Shown here piece by piece: positions 9,798 through 25,600 of a stretch of 64,000 nt of DNA (position 1 is the first letter of the stretch; the number at the start of each line of letters is the position of its first letter). The notes under the pieces are model-generated. The model was not told the DNA's origin. It did no database searches and saw nothing but the letters and a program-made list of their open reading frames with translations. The translations under genes and the position numbers were made by a program. The DNA is from Limnoperna fortunei (lineage: Eukaryota > Mollusca > Bivalvia > Mytilida > Modiolidae). Location: the NCBI GenBank assembly GCA_944474755.1, contig OX104116.1, positions 5,893,547 through 5,957,546 on the forward strand, read 5' to 3'.

Positions 9798-12700
9798 AAA
9801 AGGACATTTGTTCAGTAGAACAAATGCACAGGAAGGTCTTTCCCTCGTTATCGTTTCTATAGGAAAAACTGGCGTTAAACGTTAAACAAGAGGCCCCAGA
9901 GGGTGAAAATCTATCATTTTACATCGTAATATACCCGTATACCTACCCCCCCCCCCCCCCCGGGCGGGTTTCTATTCCATTGTTTCTAGAACGTTCTAAT
10001 TACAAAATTGAAGAAAAAAAAAGGGCCCGGCCCCTCCACCCCAGGGCCAGCATGATTTATTGTTTTTGACATGCTGTCCCTGGGTGGAGAGTTGGGCCCT
10101 TTTTGGGTTCATAGTTTTATATGCAACTATGATTATATAAAAACCGGGAACCAGTTTTTTTGTTTATTTGTTTGTTTGTTTACTTTTCTGTTTTTAACTA
10201 TATGTTTCGTATTTTAATGACTTTTCTTGACTTGTAGGTGAAGAAAAACAGATTTATGGTAAAAGGCAAAGAAAAGAACTAGCTGGAGTCACGTGACATT
10301 CTTATATAATATCACGGAGATAGTTTTATTTTATCATTCTAGGGAGTTACCATGGTCATGAACAGACGTATATATGACATGATGCACGATCTTTAATCTC
10401 AGTGATTGTTTATTTCAGGACGACACGGATTAATATCAACGGAGCATTGTTTCAATTTGTTATTGTTTCAGATCGATCATTTAAAGACATTTTTCAAATT
10501 ATTTCATAGGAATTTCACGCTGGAAAATAAGGACACGAGTTACGTAGCAGACGACCGAATAAACAAAAATTCACGTCGGAAATTGTTTCAATTTGATTCA
10601 AATGTGAGGTAAAATGCAGTTCGGATAGTTAGAACAACTTGTTGAGAAAGGATTTACACTATGATTCACTGACGATAACTGAAATGGACATCACAGCTGA
10701 CGAAATTTACAAATAAGGGGGAGGGGTGGTCATGTGTTTCAATCTGGGATTTGGAGGATTTATTGACTCGCATACTTTGAGGAAATACGTTTTTAGACTG
10801 AAATCCACATTCTAAACGGAAAATATCTTCTTTTTACCTAACAAAGTAAGTTGATTAAATTTAGTGTTAACTTTGGTCATATTGAAAAAATGTACACTAT
10901 GAACATGATGAAAGTAGACCAAACTACATAACATTTTATGCAAAACTTATTTTGTCATACATCTTGGTATTTTTAATTGATTGTCTCCATACAATATTAT
11001 TATTATGATTCAGAAATAACTTTGTACTCATTTTTAATGGAGAAACACACTAAAATGGGACACAACAGCTTTACATATTTTAAATTTAATAATTAAACAA
11101 TAAGGAAAAGAGGGAAACTTGTAGAAATCACAAGGTTTTGTTTTAACTTTGGATTAAAAGTGTCGATTTAGGCTATTGTCACAGTGTTGAACATTTTTTC
11201 ATGAAAATCTAAGAATATAGTTACCATTTTTAAAGTAATTGCACTTAAATTGCTAATTTCTGTATATATGTTCAAGTTAACATCATTTCAATCATTTTAA
11301 TAATTATCACATTTGGTTTAATACAGCAATTTTGCAACAAAGTGCATGTTTTCTTCACTCGACACATAATTACGCATTGTAGGAACTCGCTCAATGTTCA
11401 TTATTTTATCAATTTTTGTTTAATACAGAAATTTTGTAACAAAGTGCATGTTTTCTTCACTCGACACATAATTACGCATTGTAGGAACTCACTCAATGTT
11501 CATGATTTTATCAATTTTTGCCAAAAGTTAGTTTTTTATGTTACAAAAAGTACATGTAGTATGTACTTAAAATTTGAAATTAGTGTTTAAGCCATTTTGA
11601 AATGTCCATCATTGAAAAATTTTAAGTCTCATATGATTACCCCTTTCTAAGCCAAAAAGTACTAATATCTTGATACATATTAATTCTTAGTTTTTTTTTT
11701 CGCTCGACAAGTCTTATCAGGTCCATATCAAATGAGCTCGAAGATATAAGATACTCTCTAGATACTGGTTATGTGCTACGTTTTATATATTGTAACACTT
11801 CTTAGTGTCTGGACAGGTCTGATTAATTGCAGCAAAGATGTGTATTTTTTTTATCGTGATGTATGTTTTCCTCAATATTCATGAGCTTTGGTCAAAAAGC
11901 TAGGCAGATTCTTCGCACACGACATATGACCATGTTAACTATATTATCTCTAACCGTTTTCAAGTTAAAGTCAAAAACCGAATAACAGAAATGTGTCAAG
12001 GCTGATAACTGGAATACGGTTCATATAACAGTTTCAGTTACAATATACTAAATGAAGGTCTTGAAGAGAGGATCACTTTAAATATACATATTTACTATAT
12101 TATCTCTAACCGTTTTCAAGTTTTAACCAAAATACTGAATAACTCAAACATGTCAAGGGCTGTTACTCGAAAACGGTTCATCGCACACCTTCAGTTCAAA
12201 TGTACCAAATGAAGGTCTCAACAAAATTTAGCCGATACGTGTCAAGGGCCATAACCTGGAAAACGGTTTGTCACACTGTTTTCGACACTAATATATCAAA
12301 TGTAGATCTCAATGAGAGGAACATTTTTCTCATATATTGTCCGCTTCAATTTTGTATGGTTTTTGAGTTATATTGAAAATAAAAGTTAGCCGAAACCAGT
12401 CAAGGGCCATAACCTCGAAAACGGTTTGTCGCACAGTTTTCAACTATTTATATCAAATGTAGATCTCAATGAGAGCAACATTTTTCTTATATATTGTCTG
12501 CTTCAATTTTGTATGGTTTTTGAGTAATATTGAAAACAAAATTTAGCCGAAACCTGTCAAGGGCAATAACTCCTAAACGGTTCATTGAACAATTTTTGAC
12601 ATAAAAGACCAAATGTAGATCTCAATGAGAGGAGTATTTTTCCGATTTATTGTCTGCTTCCATCTTTTACGGTTTTCGAGTTATTATGATAACAAGATTC

Positions 12701-13159
12701 GAGGCCTCAGGTTGAGGTCATATCTAAACTTTAACCTTAGGATTTTCCTTAAGGTCATGTCTCTAAACAACAAATGGTGAACAGCCAAGGTGTTTCCGAC
12801 TTCCAGTTTGTGAGTTCTAGTGATGACCGGAGTCATTGAAACATTCAAGGTATACCGCTCGCCTTCGCTCGACAAAATTTTTTGGCCAAATTATGGCACA
12901 AAGTTGTCTCAAAAGTTCCTTAACATTTCTCACTTTTCAGTTTTTCTCTAAATTTTATAGTTTCTGAGTTGTTCTGATAACAAGGTTTTCGGTGTTTGGG
13001 CAGATAACTCTGTAAAAAAAAAGTTTTCGGTGTCACAGGGTAAATTCCAATCAGGGTTTAAGTGTACGATACTTGGTATAAAAGATGAAAATGATATGTC
13101 GCGAACTCTTTTGTACAGACGCGGCGGAGGAAAGAATAATAAGAATAATAATAATAATT
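9798..13159 (+). repeat. L unit 2 (3362 bp)
   Basis: Same anatomy as L1. It has the longest C tract seen (C16), a private single-base deletion near 11221 (TTACC where other copies read TGTACC) and a private T to C change at 11776. C16 minus the deletion gives exactly the observed length difference from L1. Confidence 0.92.
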
Positions 13160-14559
13160 AAAAGGACATTTGTTCAGTAGAACAAATGCACAGGAAGGTC
13201 TTTCCCTCGTTATCGTTTCTATAGGAAAAACTGGCGTTAAACGTTAAACAAGAGGCCCCAGAGGGTGAAAATCTATCATTTTACATCGTAATATACCCGT
13301 ATACCTACCCCCCCCCCCCCCCGGGCGGGTTTCTATTCCATTGTTTCTAGAACGTTCTAATTACAAAATTGAAGAAAAAAAAAGGGCCCGGCCCCTCCAC
13401 CCCAGGGCCAGCATGATTTATTGTTTTTGACATGCTGTCCCTGGGTGGAGAGTTGGGCCCTTTTTGGGTTCATAGTTTTATATGCAACTATGATTATATA
13501 AAAACCGGGAACCAGTTTTTTTGTTTATTTGTTTGTTTGTTTACTTTTCTGTTTTTAACTATATGTTTCGTATTTTAATGACTTTTCTTGACTTGTAGGT
13601 GAAGAAAAACAGATTTATGGTAAAAGGCAAAGAAAAGAACTAGCTGGAGTCACGTGACATTCTTATATAATATCACGGAGATAGTTTTATTTTATCATTC
13701 TAGGGAGTTACCATGGTCATGAACAGACGTATATATGACATGATGCACGATCTTTAATCTCAGTGATTGTTTATTTCAGGACGACACGGCACGGATTTTT
13801 ATCAACGGAGCAAGCCGACAATTAATAAAAGACTTTTTAAATTTATTTCAGAGAAATTTCACACTGTAAAATAATTACACGAGGCACGTAGCAGACGATG
13901 GAATACACAAAAAAGTGACGTCGGAAATTGTTTCAATTTGTTATTGTTTCAGGTAAAATGCACTTCGGACAGTTAGAACAACTGGTTGACACACGATTTA
14001 CACTGTCATTCACTGACGATGGCTGAAACGGACATCACGACAGACGAAATTTACGTGGCTGGGGGGAGGGGTGGTCACGTGTTTCAATGTGGGATTTTAA
14101 GGATTTATTGACTCGTACACCTTACGGGGAGACATTTTTAGACTGAAATCGACATTCTAAAGCGAATGGCGAGGGTTTCAAACAGCTGGGATGCATCGTT
14201 TTTCGGGAAATTACGATTTTTACATAAAAAGTGGTGTTGGACTTGCACGACTGGTAACTTTTTACTGGTTGCGCCCAGCGATTTTCTACCTATCGACAAT
14301 TCGAGGACATCGATCCCAGATGCAATCGGCGTCCATTTTATTGTACCATTTTGTGTGCCTTAGGAGGAGATGTGATAACAACGTTTTCATGGGGGGTCCC
14401 TGCCACGCCCTCATTTTTGACGGGGCGTGCTAACAGGGTGACTGGGAGAAAGCCCACGGGGTATCCATCACACCGCCAAATTTTCAGCTCGATCGGATAA
14501 GAAACTTTTTGGCAGCACTAAATTGAATTTTAGATCGGAAGAAAAGTAATAATAATATT
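13160..14559 (+). repeat. S unit 4 (1400 bp)
   Basis: Same anatomy as S1 with a C15 tract, which accounts for the extra base. It is the first unit of the second S-S-L block. Confidence 0.92.
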
Positions 14560-15957
14560 AAAAGGACATTTGTTCAGTAGAACAAATGCACAGGAAGGTC
14601 TTTCCCTCGTTATCGTTTCTATAGGAAAAACTGGCGTTAAACGTTAAACAAGAGGCCCCAGAGGGTGAAAATCTATCATTTTACATCGTAATATACCCGT
14701 ATACCTACCCCCCCCCCCCCGGGCGGGTTTATATTCCATTGTTTCTAGAACGTTCTAATTACAAAATTGAAGAAAAAAAAAGGGCCCGGCCCCTCCACCC
14801 CAGGGCCAGCATGATTTATTGTTTTTGACATGCTGTCCCTGGGTGGAGAGTTGGGCCCTTTTTGGGTTCATAGTTTTATATGCAACTATGATTATATAAA
14901 AACCGGGAACCAGTTTTTTTGTTTATTTGTTTGTTTGTTTACTTTTCTGTTTTTAACTATATGTTTCGTATTTTAATGACTTTTCTTGACTTGTAGGTGA
15001 AGAAAAACAGATTTATGGTAAAAGGCAAAGAAAAGAACTAGCTGGAGTCACGTGACATTCTTATATAATATCACGGAGATAGTTTTATTTTATCATTCTA
15101 GGGAGTTACCATGGTCATGAACAGACGTATATATGACATGATGCACGATCTTTAATCTCAGTGATTGTTTATTTCAGGACGACACGGCACGGATTTTTAT
15201 CAACGGAGCAAGCCGACAATTAATAAAAGACTTTTTAAATTTATTTCAGAGAAATTTCACACTGTAAAATAATTACACGAGGCACGTAGCAGACGATGGA
15301 ATACACAAAAAAGTGACGTCGGAAATTGTTTCAATTTGTTATTGTTTCAGGTAAAATGCACTTCGGACAGTTAGAACAACTGGTTGACACACGATTTACA
15401 CTGTCATTCACTGACGATGGCTGAAACGGACATCACGACAGACGAAATTTACGTGGCTGGGGGGAGGGGTGGTCACGTGTTTCAATGTGGGATTTTAAGG
15501 ATTTATTGACTCGTACACCTTACGGGGAGACATTTTTAGACTGAAATCGACATTCTAAAGCGAATGGCGAGGGTTTCAAACAGCTGGGATGCATCGTTTT
15601 TCGGGAAATTACGATTTTTACATAAAAAGTGGTGTTGGACTTGCACGACTGGTAACTTTTTACTGGTTGCGCCCAGCGATTTTCTACCTATCGACAATTC
15701 GAGGACATCGATCCCAGATGCAATCGGCGTCCATTTTATTGTACCATTTTGTGTGCCTTAGGAGGAGATGTGATAACAACGTTTTCATGGGGGGTCCCTG
15801 CCACGCCCTCATTTTTGACGGGGCGTGCTAACAGGGTGACTGGGAGAAAGCCCACGGGGTATCCATCACACCGCCAAATTTTCAGCTCGATCGGATAAGA
15901 AACTTTTTGGCAGCACTAAATTGAATTTTAGATCGGAAGAAAAGTAATAATAATATT
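14560..15957 (+). repeat. S unit 5 (1398 bp)
   Basis: Same anatomy as S1 with a C13 tract and a private C to A change at 14731, just after the GGGCGGG that follows the C tract. Confidence 0.92.
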
Positions 15958-18900
15958 AAAAGGACATTTGTTCAGTAGAACAAATGCACAGGAAGGTCTT
16001 TCCCTCGTTATCGTTTCTATAGGAAAAACTGGCGTTAAACGTTAAACACGAGGCCCCAGAGGGTGAAAATCTATCATTTTACATCGTAATATACCCGTAT
16101 ACCTACCCCCCCCCCCCCGGGCGGGTTTCTATTCCATTGTTTCTAGAACGTTCTAATTACAAAATTGAAGAAAAAAAAAGGGCCCGGCCCCTCCACCCCA
16201 GGGCCAGCATGATTTATTGTTTTTGACATGCTGTCCCTGGGTGGAGAGTTGGGCCCTTTTTGGGTTCATAGTTTTATATGCAACTATGATTATATAAAAA
16301 CCGGGAACCAGTTTTTTTGTTTATTTGTTTGTTTGTTTACTTTTCTGTTTTTAACTATATGTTTCGTATTTTAATGACTTTTCTTGACTTGTAGGTGAAG
16401 AAAAACAGATTTATGGTAAAAGGCAAAGAAAAGAACTAGCTGGAGTCACGTGACATTCTTATATAATATCACGGAGATAGTTTTATTTTATCATTCTAGG
16501 GAGTTACCATGGTCATGAACAGACGTATATATGACATGATGCACGATCTTTAATCTCAGTGATTGTTTATTTCAGGACGACACGGATTAATATCAACGGA
16601 GCATTGTTTCAATTTGTTATTGTTTCAGATCGATCATTTAAAGACATTTTTCAAATTATTTCATAGGAATTTCACGCTGGAAAATAAGGACACGAGTTAC
16701 GTAGCAGACGACCGAATAAACAAAAATTCACGTCGGAAATTGTTTCAATTTGATTCAAATGTGAGGTAAAATGCAGTTCGGATAGTTAGAACAACTTGTT
16801 GAGAAAGGATTTACACTATGATTCACTGACGATAACTGAAATGGACATCACAGCTGACGAAATTTACAAATAAGGGGGAGGGGTGGTCATGTGTTTCAAT
16901 CTGGGATTTGGAGGATTTATTGACTCGCATACTTTGAGGAAATACGTTTTTAGACTGAAATCCACATTCTAAACGGAAAATATCTTCTTTTTACCTAACA
17001 AAGTAAGTTGATTAAATTTAGTGTTAACTTTGGTCATATTGAAAAAATGTACACTATGAACATGATGAAAGTAGACCAAACTACATAACATTTTATGCAA
17101 AACTTATTTTGTCATACATCTTGGTATTTTTAATTGATTGTCTCCATACAATATTATTATTATGATTCAGAAATAACTTTGTACTCATTTTTAATGGAGA
17201 AACACACTAAAATGGGACACAACAGCTTTACATATTTTAAATTTAATAATTAAACAATAAGGAAAAGAGGGAAACTTGTAGAAATCACAAGGTTTTGTTT
17301 TAACTTTGGATTAAAAGTGTCGATTTAGGCTATTGTCACAGTGTTGAACATTTTTTCATGAAAATCTAAGAATATAGTGTACCATTTTTAAAGTAATTGC
17401 ACTTAAATTGCTAATTTCTGTATATATGTTCAAGTTAACATCATTTCAATCATTTTAATAATTATCACATTTGGTTTAATACAGCAATTTTGCAACAAAG
17501 TGCATGTTTTCTTCACTCGACACATAATTACGCATTGTAGGAACTCGCTCAATGTTCATTATTTTATCAATTTTTGTTTAATACAGAAATTTTGTAACAA
17601 AGTGCATGTTTTCTTCACTCGACACATAATTACGCATTGTAGGAACTCACTCAATGTTCATGATTTTATCAATTTTTGCCAAAAGTTAGTTTTTTATGTT
17701 ACAAAAAGTACATGTAGTATGTACTTAAAATTTGAAATTAGTGTTTAAGCCATTTTGAAATGTCCATCATTGAAAAATTTTAAGTCTCATATGATTACCC
17801 CTTTCTAAGCCAAAAAGTACTAATATCTTGATACATATTAATTCTTAGTTTTTTTTTTCGCTCGACAAGTCTTATCAGGTCCATATCAAATGAGCTCGAA
17901 GATATAAGATACTCTCTAGATACTGGTTATGTGTTACGTTTTATATATTGTAACACTTCTTAGTGTCTGGACAGGTCTGATTAATTGCAGCAAAGATGTG
18001 TATTTTTTTTATCGTGATGTATGTTTTCCTCAATATTCATGAGCTTTGGTCAAAAAGCTAGGCAGATTCTTCGCACACGACATATGACCATGTTAACTAT
18101 ATTATCTCTAACCGTTTTCAAGTTAAAGTCAAAAACCGAATAACAGAAATGTGTCAAGGCTGATAACTGGAATACGGTTCATATAACAGTTTCAGTTACA
18201 ATATACTAAATGAAGGTCTTGAAGAGAGGATCACTTTAAATATACATATTTACTATATTATCTCTAACCGTTTTCAAGTTTTAACCAAAATACTGAATAA
18301 CTCAAACATGTCAAGGGCTGTTACTCGAAAACGGTTCATCGCACACCTTCAGTTCAAATGTACCAAATGAAGGTCTCAACAAAATTTAGCCGATACGTGT
18401 CAAGGGCCATAACCTGGAAAACGGTTTGTCACACTGTTTTCGACACTAATATATCAAATGTAGATCTCAATGAGAGGAACATTTTTCTCATATATTGTCC
18501 GCTTCAATTTTGTATGGTTTTTGAGTTATATTGAAAATAAAAGTTAGCCGAAACCAGTCAAGGGCCATAACCTCGAAAACGGTTTGTCGCACAGTTTTCA
18601 ACTATTTATATCAAATGTAGATCTCAATGAGAGCAACATTTTTCTTATATATTGTCTGCTTCAATTTTGTATGGTTTTTGAGTAATATTGAAAACAAAAT
18701 TTAGCCGAAACCTGTCAAGGGCAATAACTCCTAAACGGTTCATTGAACAATTTTTGACATAAAAGACCAAATGTAGATCTCAATGAGAGGAGTATTTTTC
18801 CGATTTATTGTCTGCTTCCATCTTTTACGGTTTTCGAGTTATTATGATAACAAGATTCGAGGCCTCAGGTTGAGGTCATATCTAAACTTTAACCTTAGGA

Positions 18901-19317
18901 TTTTCCTTAAGGTCATGTCTCTAAACAACAAATGGTGAACAGCCAAGGTGTTTCCGACTTCCAGTTTGTGAGTTCTAGTGATGACCGGAGTCATTGAAAC
19001 ATTCAAGGTATACCGCTCGCCTTCGCTCGACAAAATTTTTTGGCCAAATTATGGCACAAAGTTGTCTCAAAAGTTCCTTAACATTTCTCACTTTTCAGTT
19101 TTTCTCTAAATTTTATAGTTTCTGAGTTGTTCTGATAACAAGGTTTTCGGTGTTTGGGCAGATAACTCTGTAAAAAAAAAGTTTTCGGTGTCACAGGGTA
19201 AATTCCAATCAGGGTTTAAGTGTACGATACTTGGTATAAAAGATGAAAATGATATGTCGCGAACTCTTTTGTACAGACGCGGCGGAGGAAAGAATAATAA
19301 GAATAATAATAATAATT
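15958..19317 (+). repeat. L unit 3 (3360 bp)
   Basis: Same anatomy as L1 with a C13 tract and a private A to C change at 16049. It is the last unit of the second S-S-L block and the first of a run of three L units. Confidence 0.92.
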
Positions 19318-22300
19318 AAAAGGACATTTGTTCAGTAGAACAAATGCACAGGAAGGTCTTTCCCTCGTTATCGTTTCTATAGGAAAAACTGGCGTTAAAC
19401 GTTAAACAAGAGGCCCCAGAGGGTGAAAATCTATCATTTTACATCGTAATATACCCGTATACCTACCCCCCCCCCCCCCGGGCGGGTTTCTATTCCATTG
19501 TTTCTAGAACGTTCTAATTACAAAATTGAAGAAAAAAAAAGGGCCCGGCCCCTCCACCCCAGGGCCAGCATGATTTATTGTTTTTGACATGCTGTCCCTG
19601 GGTGGAGAGTTGGGCCCTTTTTGGGTTCATAGTTTTATATGCAACTATGATTATATAAAAACCGGGAACCAGTTTTTTTGTTTATTTGTTTGTTTGTTTA
19701 CTTTTCTGTTTTTAACTATATGTTTCGTATTTTAATGACTTTTCTTGACTTGTAGGTGAAGAAAAACAGATTTATGGTAAAAGGCAAAGAAAAGAACTAG
19801 CTGGAGTCACGTGACATTCTTATATAATATCACGGAGATAGTTTTATTTTATCATTCTAGGGAGTTACCATGGTCATGAACAGACGTATATATGACATGA
19901 TGCACGATCTTTAATCTCAGTGATTGTTTATTTCAGGACGACACGGATTAATATCAACGGAGCATTGTTTCAATTTGTTATTGTTTCAGATCGATCATTT
20001 AAAGACATTTTTCAAATTATTTCATAGGAATTTCACGCTGGAAAATAAGGACACGAGTTACGTAGCAGACGACCGAATAAACAAAAATTCACGTCGGAAA
20101 TTGTTTCAATTTGATTCAAATGTGAGGTAAAATGCAGTTCGGATAGTTAGAACAACTTGTTGAGAAAGGATTTACACTATGATTCACTGACGATAACTGA
20201 AATGGACATCACAGCTGACGAAATTTACAAATAAGGGGGAGGGGTGGTCATGTGTTTCAATCTGGGATTTGGAGGATTTATTGACTCGCATACTTTGAGG
20301 AAATACGTTTTTAGACTGAAATCCACATTCTAAACGGAAAATATCTTCTTTTTACCTAACAAAGTAAGTTGATTAAATTTAGTGTTAACTTTGGTCATAT
20401 TGAAAAAATGTACACTATGAACATGATGAAAGTAGACCAAACTACATAACATTTTATGCAAAACTTATTTTGTCATACATCTTGGTATTTTTAATTGATT
20501 GTCTCCATACAATATTATTATTATGATTCAGAAATAACTTTGTACTCATTTTTAATGGAGAAACACACTAAAATGGGACACAACAGCTTTACATATTTTA
20601 AATTTAATAATTAAACAATAAGGAAAAGAGGGAAACTTGTAGAAATCACAAGGTTTTGTTTTAACTTTGGATTAAAAGTGTCGATTTAGGCTATTGTCAC
20701 AGTGTTGAACATTTTTTCATGAAAATCTAAGAATATAGTGTACCATTTTTAAAGTAATTGCACTTAAATTGCTAATTTCTGTATATATGTTCAAGTTAAC
20801 ATCATTTCAATCATTTTAATAATTATCACATTTGGTTTAATACAGCAATTTTGCAACAAAGTGCATGTTTTCTTCACTCGACACATAATTACGCATTGTA
20901 GGAACTCGCTCAATGTTCATTATTTTATCAATTTTTGTTTAATACAGAAATTTTGTAACAAAGTGCATGTTTTCTTCACTCGACACATAATTACGCATTG
21001 TAGGAACTCACTCAATGTTCATGATTTTATCAATTTTTGCCAAAAGTTAGTTTTTTATGTTACAAAAAGTACATGTAGTATGTACTTAAAATTTGAAATT
21101 AGTGTTTAAGCCATTTTGAAATGTCCATCATTGAAAAATTTTAAGTCTCATATGATTACCCCTTTCTAAGCCAAAAAGTACTAATATCTTGATACATATT
21201 AATTCTTAGTTTTTTTTTTCGCTCGACAAGTCTTATCAGGTCCATATCAAATGAGCTCGAAGATATAAGATACTCTCTAGATACTGGTTATGTGTTACGT
21301 TTTATATATTGTAACACTTCTTAGTGTCTGGACAGGTCTGATTAATTGCAGCAAAGATGTGTATTTTTTTTATCGTGATGTATGTTTTCCTCAATATTCA
21401 TGAGCTTTGGTCAAAAAGCTAGGCAGATTCTTCGCACACGACATATGACCATGTTAACTATATTATCTCTAACCGTTTTCAAGTTAAAGTCAAAAACCGA
21501 ATAACAGAAATGTGTCAAGGCTGATAACTGGAATACGGTTCATATAACAGTTTCAGTTACAATATACTAAATGAAGGTCTTGAAGAGAGGATCACTTTAA
21601 ATATACATATTTACTATATTATCTCTAACCGTTTTCAAGTTTTAACCAAAATACTGAATAACTCAAACATGTCAAGGGCTGTTACTCGAAAACGGTTCAT
21701 CGCACACCTTCAGTTCAAATGTACCAAATGAAGGTCTCAACAAAATTTAGCCGATACGTGTCAAGGGCCATAACCTGGAAAACGGTTTGTCACACTGTTT
21801 TCGACACTAATATATCAAATGTAGATCTCAATGAGAGGAACATTTTTCTCATATATTGTCCGCTTCAATTTTGTATGGTTTTTGAGTTATATTGAAAATA
21901 AAAGTTAGCCGAAACCAGTCAAGGGCCATAACCTCGAAAACGGTTTGTCGCACAGTTTTCAACTATTTATATCAAATGTAGATCTCAATGAGAGCAACAT
22001 TTTTCTTATATATTGTCTGCTTCAATTTTGTATGGTTTTTGAGTAATATTGAAAACAAAATTTAGCCGAAACCTGTCAAGGGCAATAACTCCTAAACGGT
22101 TCATTGAACAATTTTTGACATAAAAGACCAAATGTAGATCTCAATGAGAGGAGTATTTTTCCGATTTATTGTCTGCTTCCATCTTTTACGGTTTTCGAGT
22201 TATTATGATAACAAGATTCGAGGCCTCAGGTTGAGGTCATATCTAAACTTTAACCTTAGGATTTTCCTTAAGGTCATGTCTCTAAACAACAAATGGTGAA

Positions 22301-22678
22301 CAGCCAAGGTGTTTCCGACTTCCAGTTTGTGAGTTCTAGTGATGACCGGAGTCATTGAAACATTCAAGGTATACCGCTCGCCTTCGCTCGACAAAATTTT
22401 TTGGCCAAATTATGGCACAAAGTTGTCTCAAAAGTTCCTTAACATTTCTCACTTTTCAGTTTTTCTCTAAATTTTATAGTTTCTGAGTTGTTCTGATAAC
22501 AAGGTTTTCGGTGTTTGGGCAGATAACTCTGTAAAAAAAAAGTTTTCGGTGTCACAGGGTAAATTCCAATCAGGGTTTAAGTGTACGATACTTGGTATAA
22601 AAGATGAAAATGATATGTCGCGAACTCTTTTGTACAGACGCGGCGGAGGAAAGAATAATAAGAATAATAATAATAATT
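19318..22678 (+). repeat. L unit 4 (3361 bp)
   Basis: Same anatomy as L1 with a C14 tract. I noticed no private change. It joins L3 and L5 directly through (AAT)n tails, giving L-L junctions. Confidence 0.92.
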
Positions 22679-25600
22679 AAAAGGACATTTGTTCAGTAGA
22701 ACAAATGCACAGGAAGGTCTTTCCCTCGTTATCGTTTCTATAGGAAAAACTGGCGTTAAACGTTAAACAAGAGGCCCCAGAGGGTGAAAATCTATCATTT
22801 TACATCGTAATATACCCGTATACCTACCCCCCCCCCCCCCGGGCGGGTTTCTATTCCATTGTTTCTAGAACGTTCTAATTACAAAATTGAAGAAAAAAAA
22901 AGGGCCCGGCCCCTCCACCCCAGGGCCAGCATGATTTATTGTTTTTGACATGCTGTCCCTGGGTGGAGAGTTGGGCCCTTTTTGGGTTCATAGTTTTATA
23001 TGCAACTATGATTATATAAAAACCGGGAACCAGTTTTTTTGTTTATTTGTTTGTTTGTTTACTTTTCTGTTTTTAACTATATGTTTCGTATTTTAATGAC
23101 TTTTCTTGACTTGTAGGTGAAGAAAAACAGATTTATGGTAAAAGGCAAAGAAAAGAACTAGCTGGAGTCACGTGACATTCTTATATAATATCACGGAGAT
23201 AGTTTTATTTTATCATTCTAGGGAGTTACCATGGTCATGAACAGACGTATATATGACATGATGCACGATCTTTAATCTCAGTGATTGTTTATTTCAGGAC
23301 GACACGGATTAATATCAACGGAGCATTGTTTCAATTTGTTATTGTTTCAGATCGATCATTTAAAGACATTTTTCAAATTATTTCATAGGAATTTCACGCT
23401 GGAAAATAAGGACACGAGTTACGTAGCAGACGACCGAATAAACAAAAATTCACGTCGGAAATTGTTTCAATTTGATTCAAATGTGAGGTAAAATGCAGTT
23501 CGGATAGTTAGAACAACTTGTTGAGAAAGGATTTACACTATGATTCACTGACGATAACTGAAATGGACATCACAGCTGACGAAATTTACAAATAAGGGGG
23601 AGGGGTGGTCATGTGTTTCAATCTGGGATTTGGAGGATTTATTGACTCGCATACTTTGAGGAAATACGTTTTTAGACTGAAATCCACATTCTAAACGGAA
23701 AATATCTTCTTTTTACCTAACAAAGTAAGTTGATTAAATTTAGTGTTAACTTTGGTCATATTGAAAAAATGTACACTATGAACATGATGAAAGTAGACCA
23801 AACTACATAACATTTTATGCAAAACTTATTTTGTCATACATCTTGGTATTTTTAATTGATTGTCTCCATACAATATTATTATTATGATTCAGAAATAACT
23901 TTGTACTCATTTTTAATGGAGAAACACACTAAAATGGGACACAACAGCTTTACATATTTTAAATTTAATAATTAAACAATAAGGAAAAGAGGGAAACTTG
24001 TAGAAATCACAAGGTTTTGTTTTAACTTTGGATTAAAAGTGTCGATTTAGGCTATTGTCACAGTGTTGAACATTTTTTCATGAAAATCTAAGAATATAGT
24101 GTACCATTTTTAAAGTAATTGCACTTAAATTGCTAATTTCTGTATATATGTTCAAGTTAACATCATTTCAATCATTTTAATAATTATCACATTTGGTTTA
24201 ATACAGCAATTTTGCAACAAAGTGCATGTTTTCTTCACTCGACACATAATTACGCATTGTAGGAACTCGCTCAATGTTCATTATTTTATCAATTTTTGTT
24301 TAATACAGAAATTTTGTAACAAAGTGCATGTTTTCTTCACTCGACACATAATTACGCATTGTAGGAACTCACTCAATGTTCATGATTTTATCAATTTTTG
24401 CCAAAAGTTAGTTTTTTATGTTACAAAAAGTACATGTAGTATGTACTTAAAATTTGAAATTAGTGTTTAAGCCATTTTGAAATGTCCATCATTGAAAAAT
24501 TTTAAGTCTCATATGATTACCCCTTTCTAAGCCAAAAAGTACTAATATCTTGATACATATTAATTCTTAGTTTTTTTTTTCGCTCGACAAGTCTTATCAG
24601 GTCCATATCAAATGAGCTCGAAGATATAAGATACTCTCTAGATACTGGTTATGTGTTACGTTTTATATATTGTAACACTTCTTAGTGTCTGGACAGGTCT
24701 GATTAATTGCAGCAAAGATGTGTATTTTTTTTATCGTGATGTATGTTTTCCTCAATATTCATGAGCTTTGGTCAAAAAGCTAGGCAGATTCTTCGCACAC
24801 GACATATGACCATGTTAACTATATTATCTCTAACCGTTTTCAAGTTAAAGTCAAAAACCGAATAACAGAAATGTGTCAAGGCTGATAACTGGAATACGGT
24901 TCATATAACAGTTTCAGTTACAATATACTAAATGAAGGTCTTGAAGAGAGGATCACTTTAAATATACATATTTACTATATTATCTCTAACCGTTTTCAAG
25001 TTTTAACCAAAATACTGAATAACTCAAACATGTCAAGGGCTGTTACTCGAAAACGGTTCATCGCACACCTTCAGTTCAAATGTACCAAATGAAGGTCTCA
25101 ACAAAATTTAGCCGATACGTGTCAAGGGCCATAACCTGGAAAACGGTTTGTCACACTGTTTTCGACACTAATATATCAAATGTAGATCTCAATGAGAGGA
25201 ACATTTTTCTCATATATTGTCCGCTTCAATTTTGTATGGTTTTTGAGTTATATTGAAAATAAAAGTTAGCCGAAACCAGTCAAGGGCCATAACCTCGAAA
25301 ACGGTTTGTCGCACAGTTTTCAACTATTTATATCAAATGTAGATCTCAATGAGAGCAACATTTTTCTTATATATTGTCTGCTTCAATTTTGTATGGTTTT
25401 TGAGTAATATTGAAAACAAAATTTAGCCGAAACCTGTCAAGGGCAATAACTCCTAAACGGTTCATTGAACAATTTTTGACATAAAAGACCAAATGTAGAT
25501 CTCAATGAGAGGAGTATTTTTCCGATTTATTGTCTGCTTCCATCTTTTACGGTTTTCGAGTTATTATGATAACAAGATTCGAGGCCTCAGGTTGAGGTCA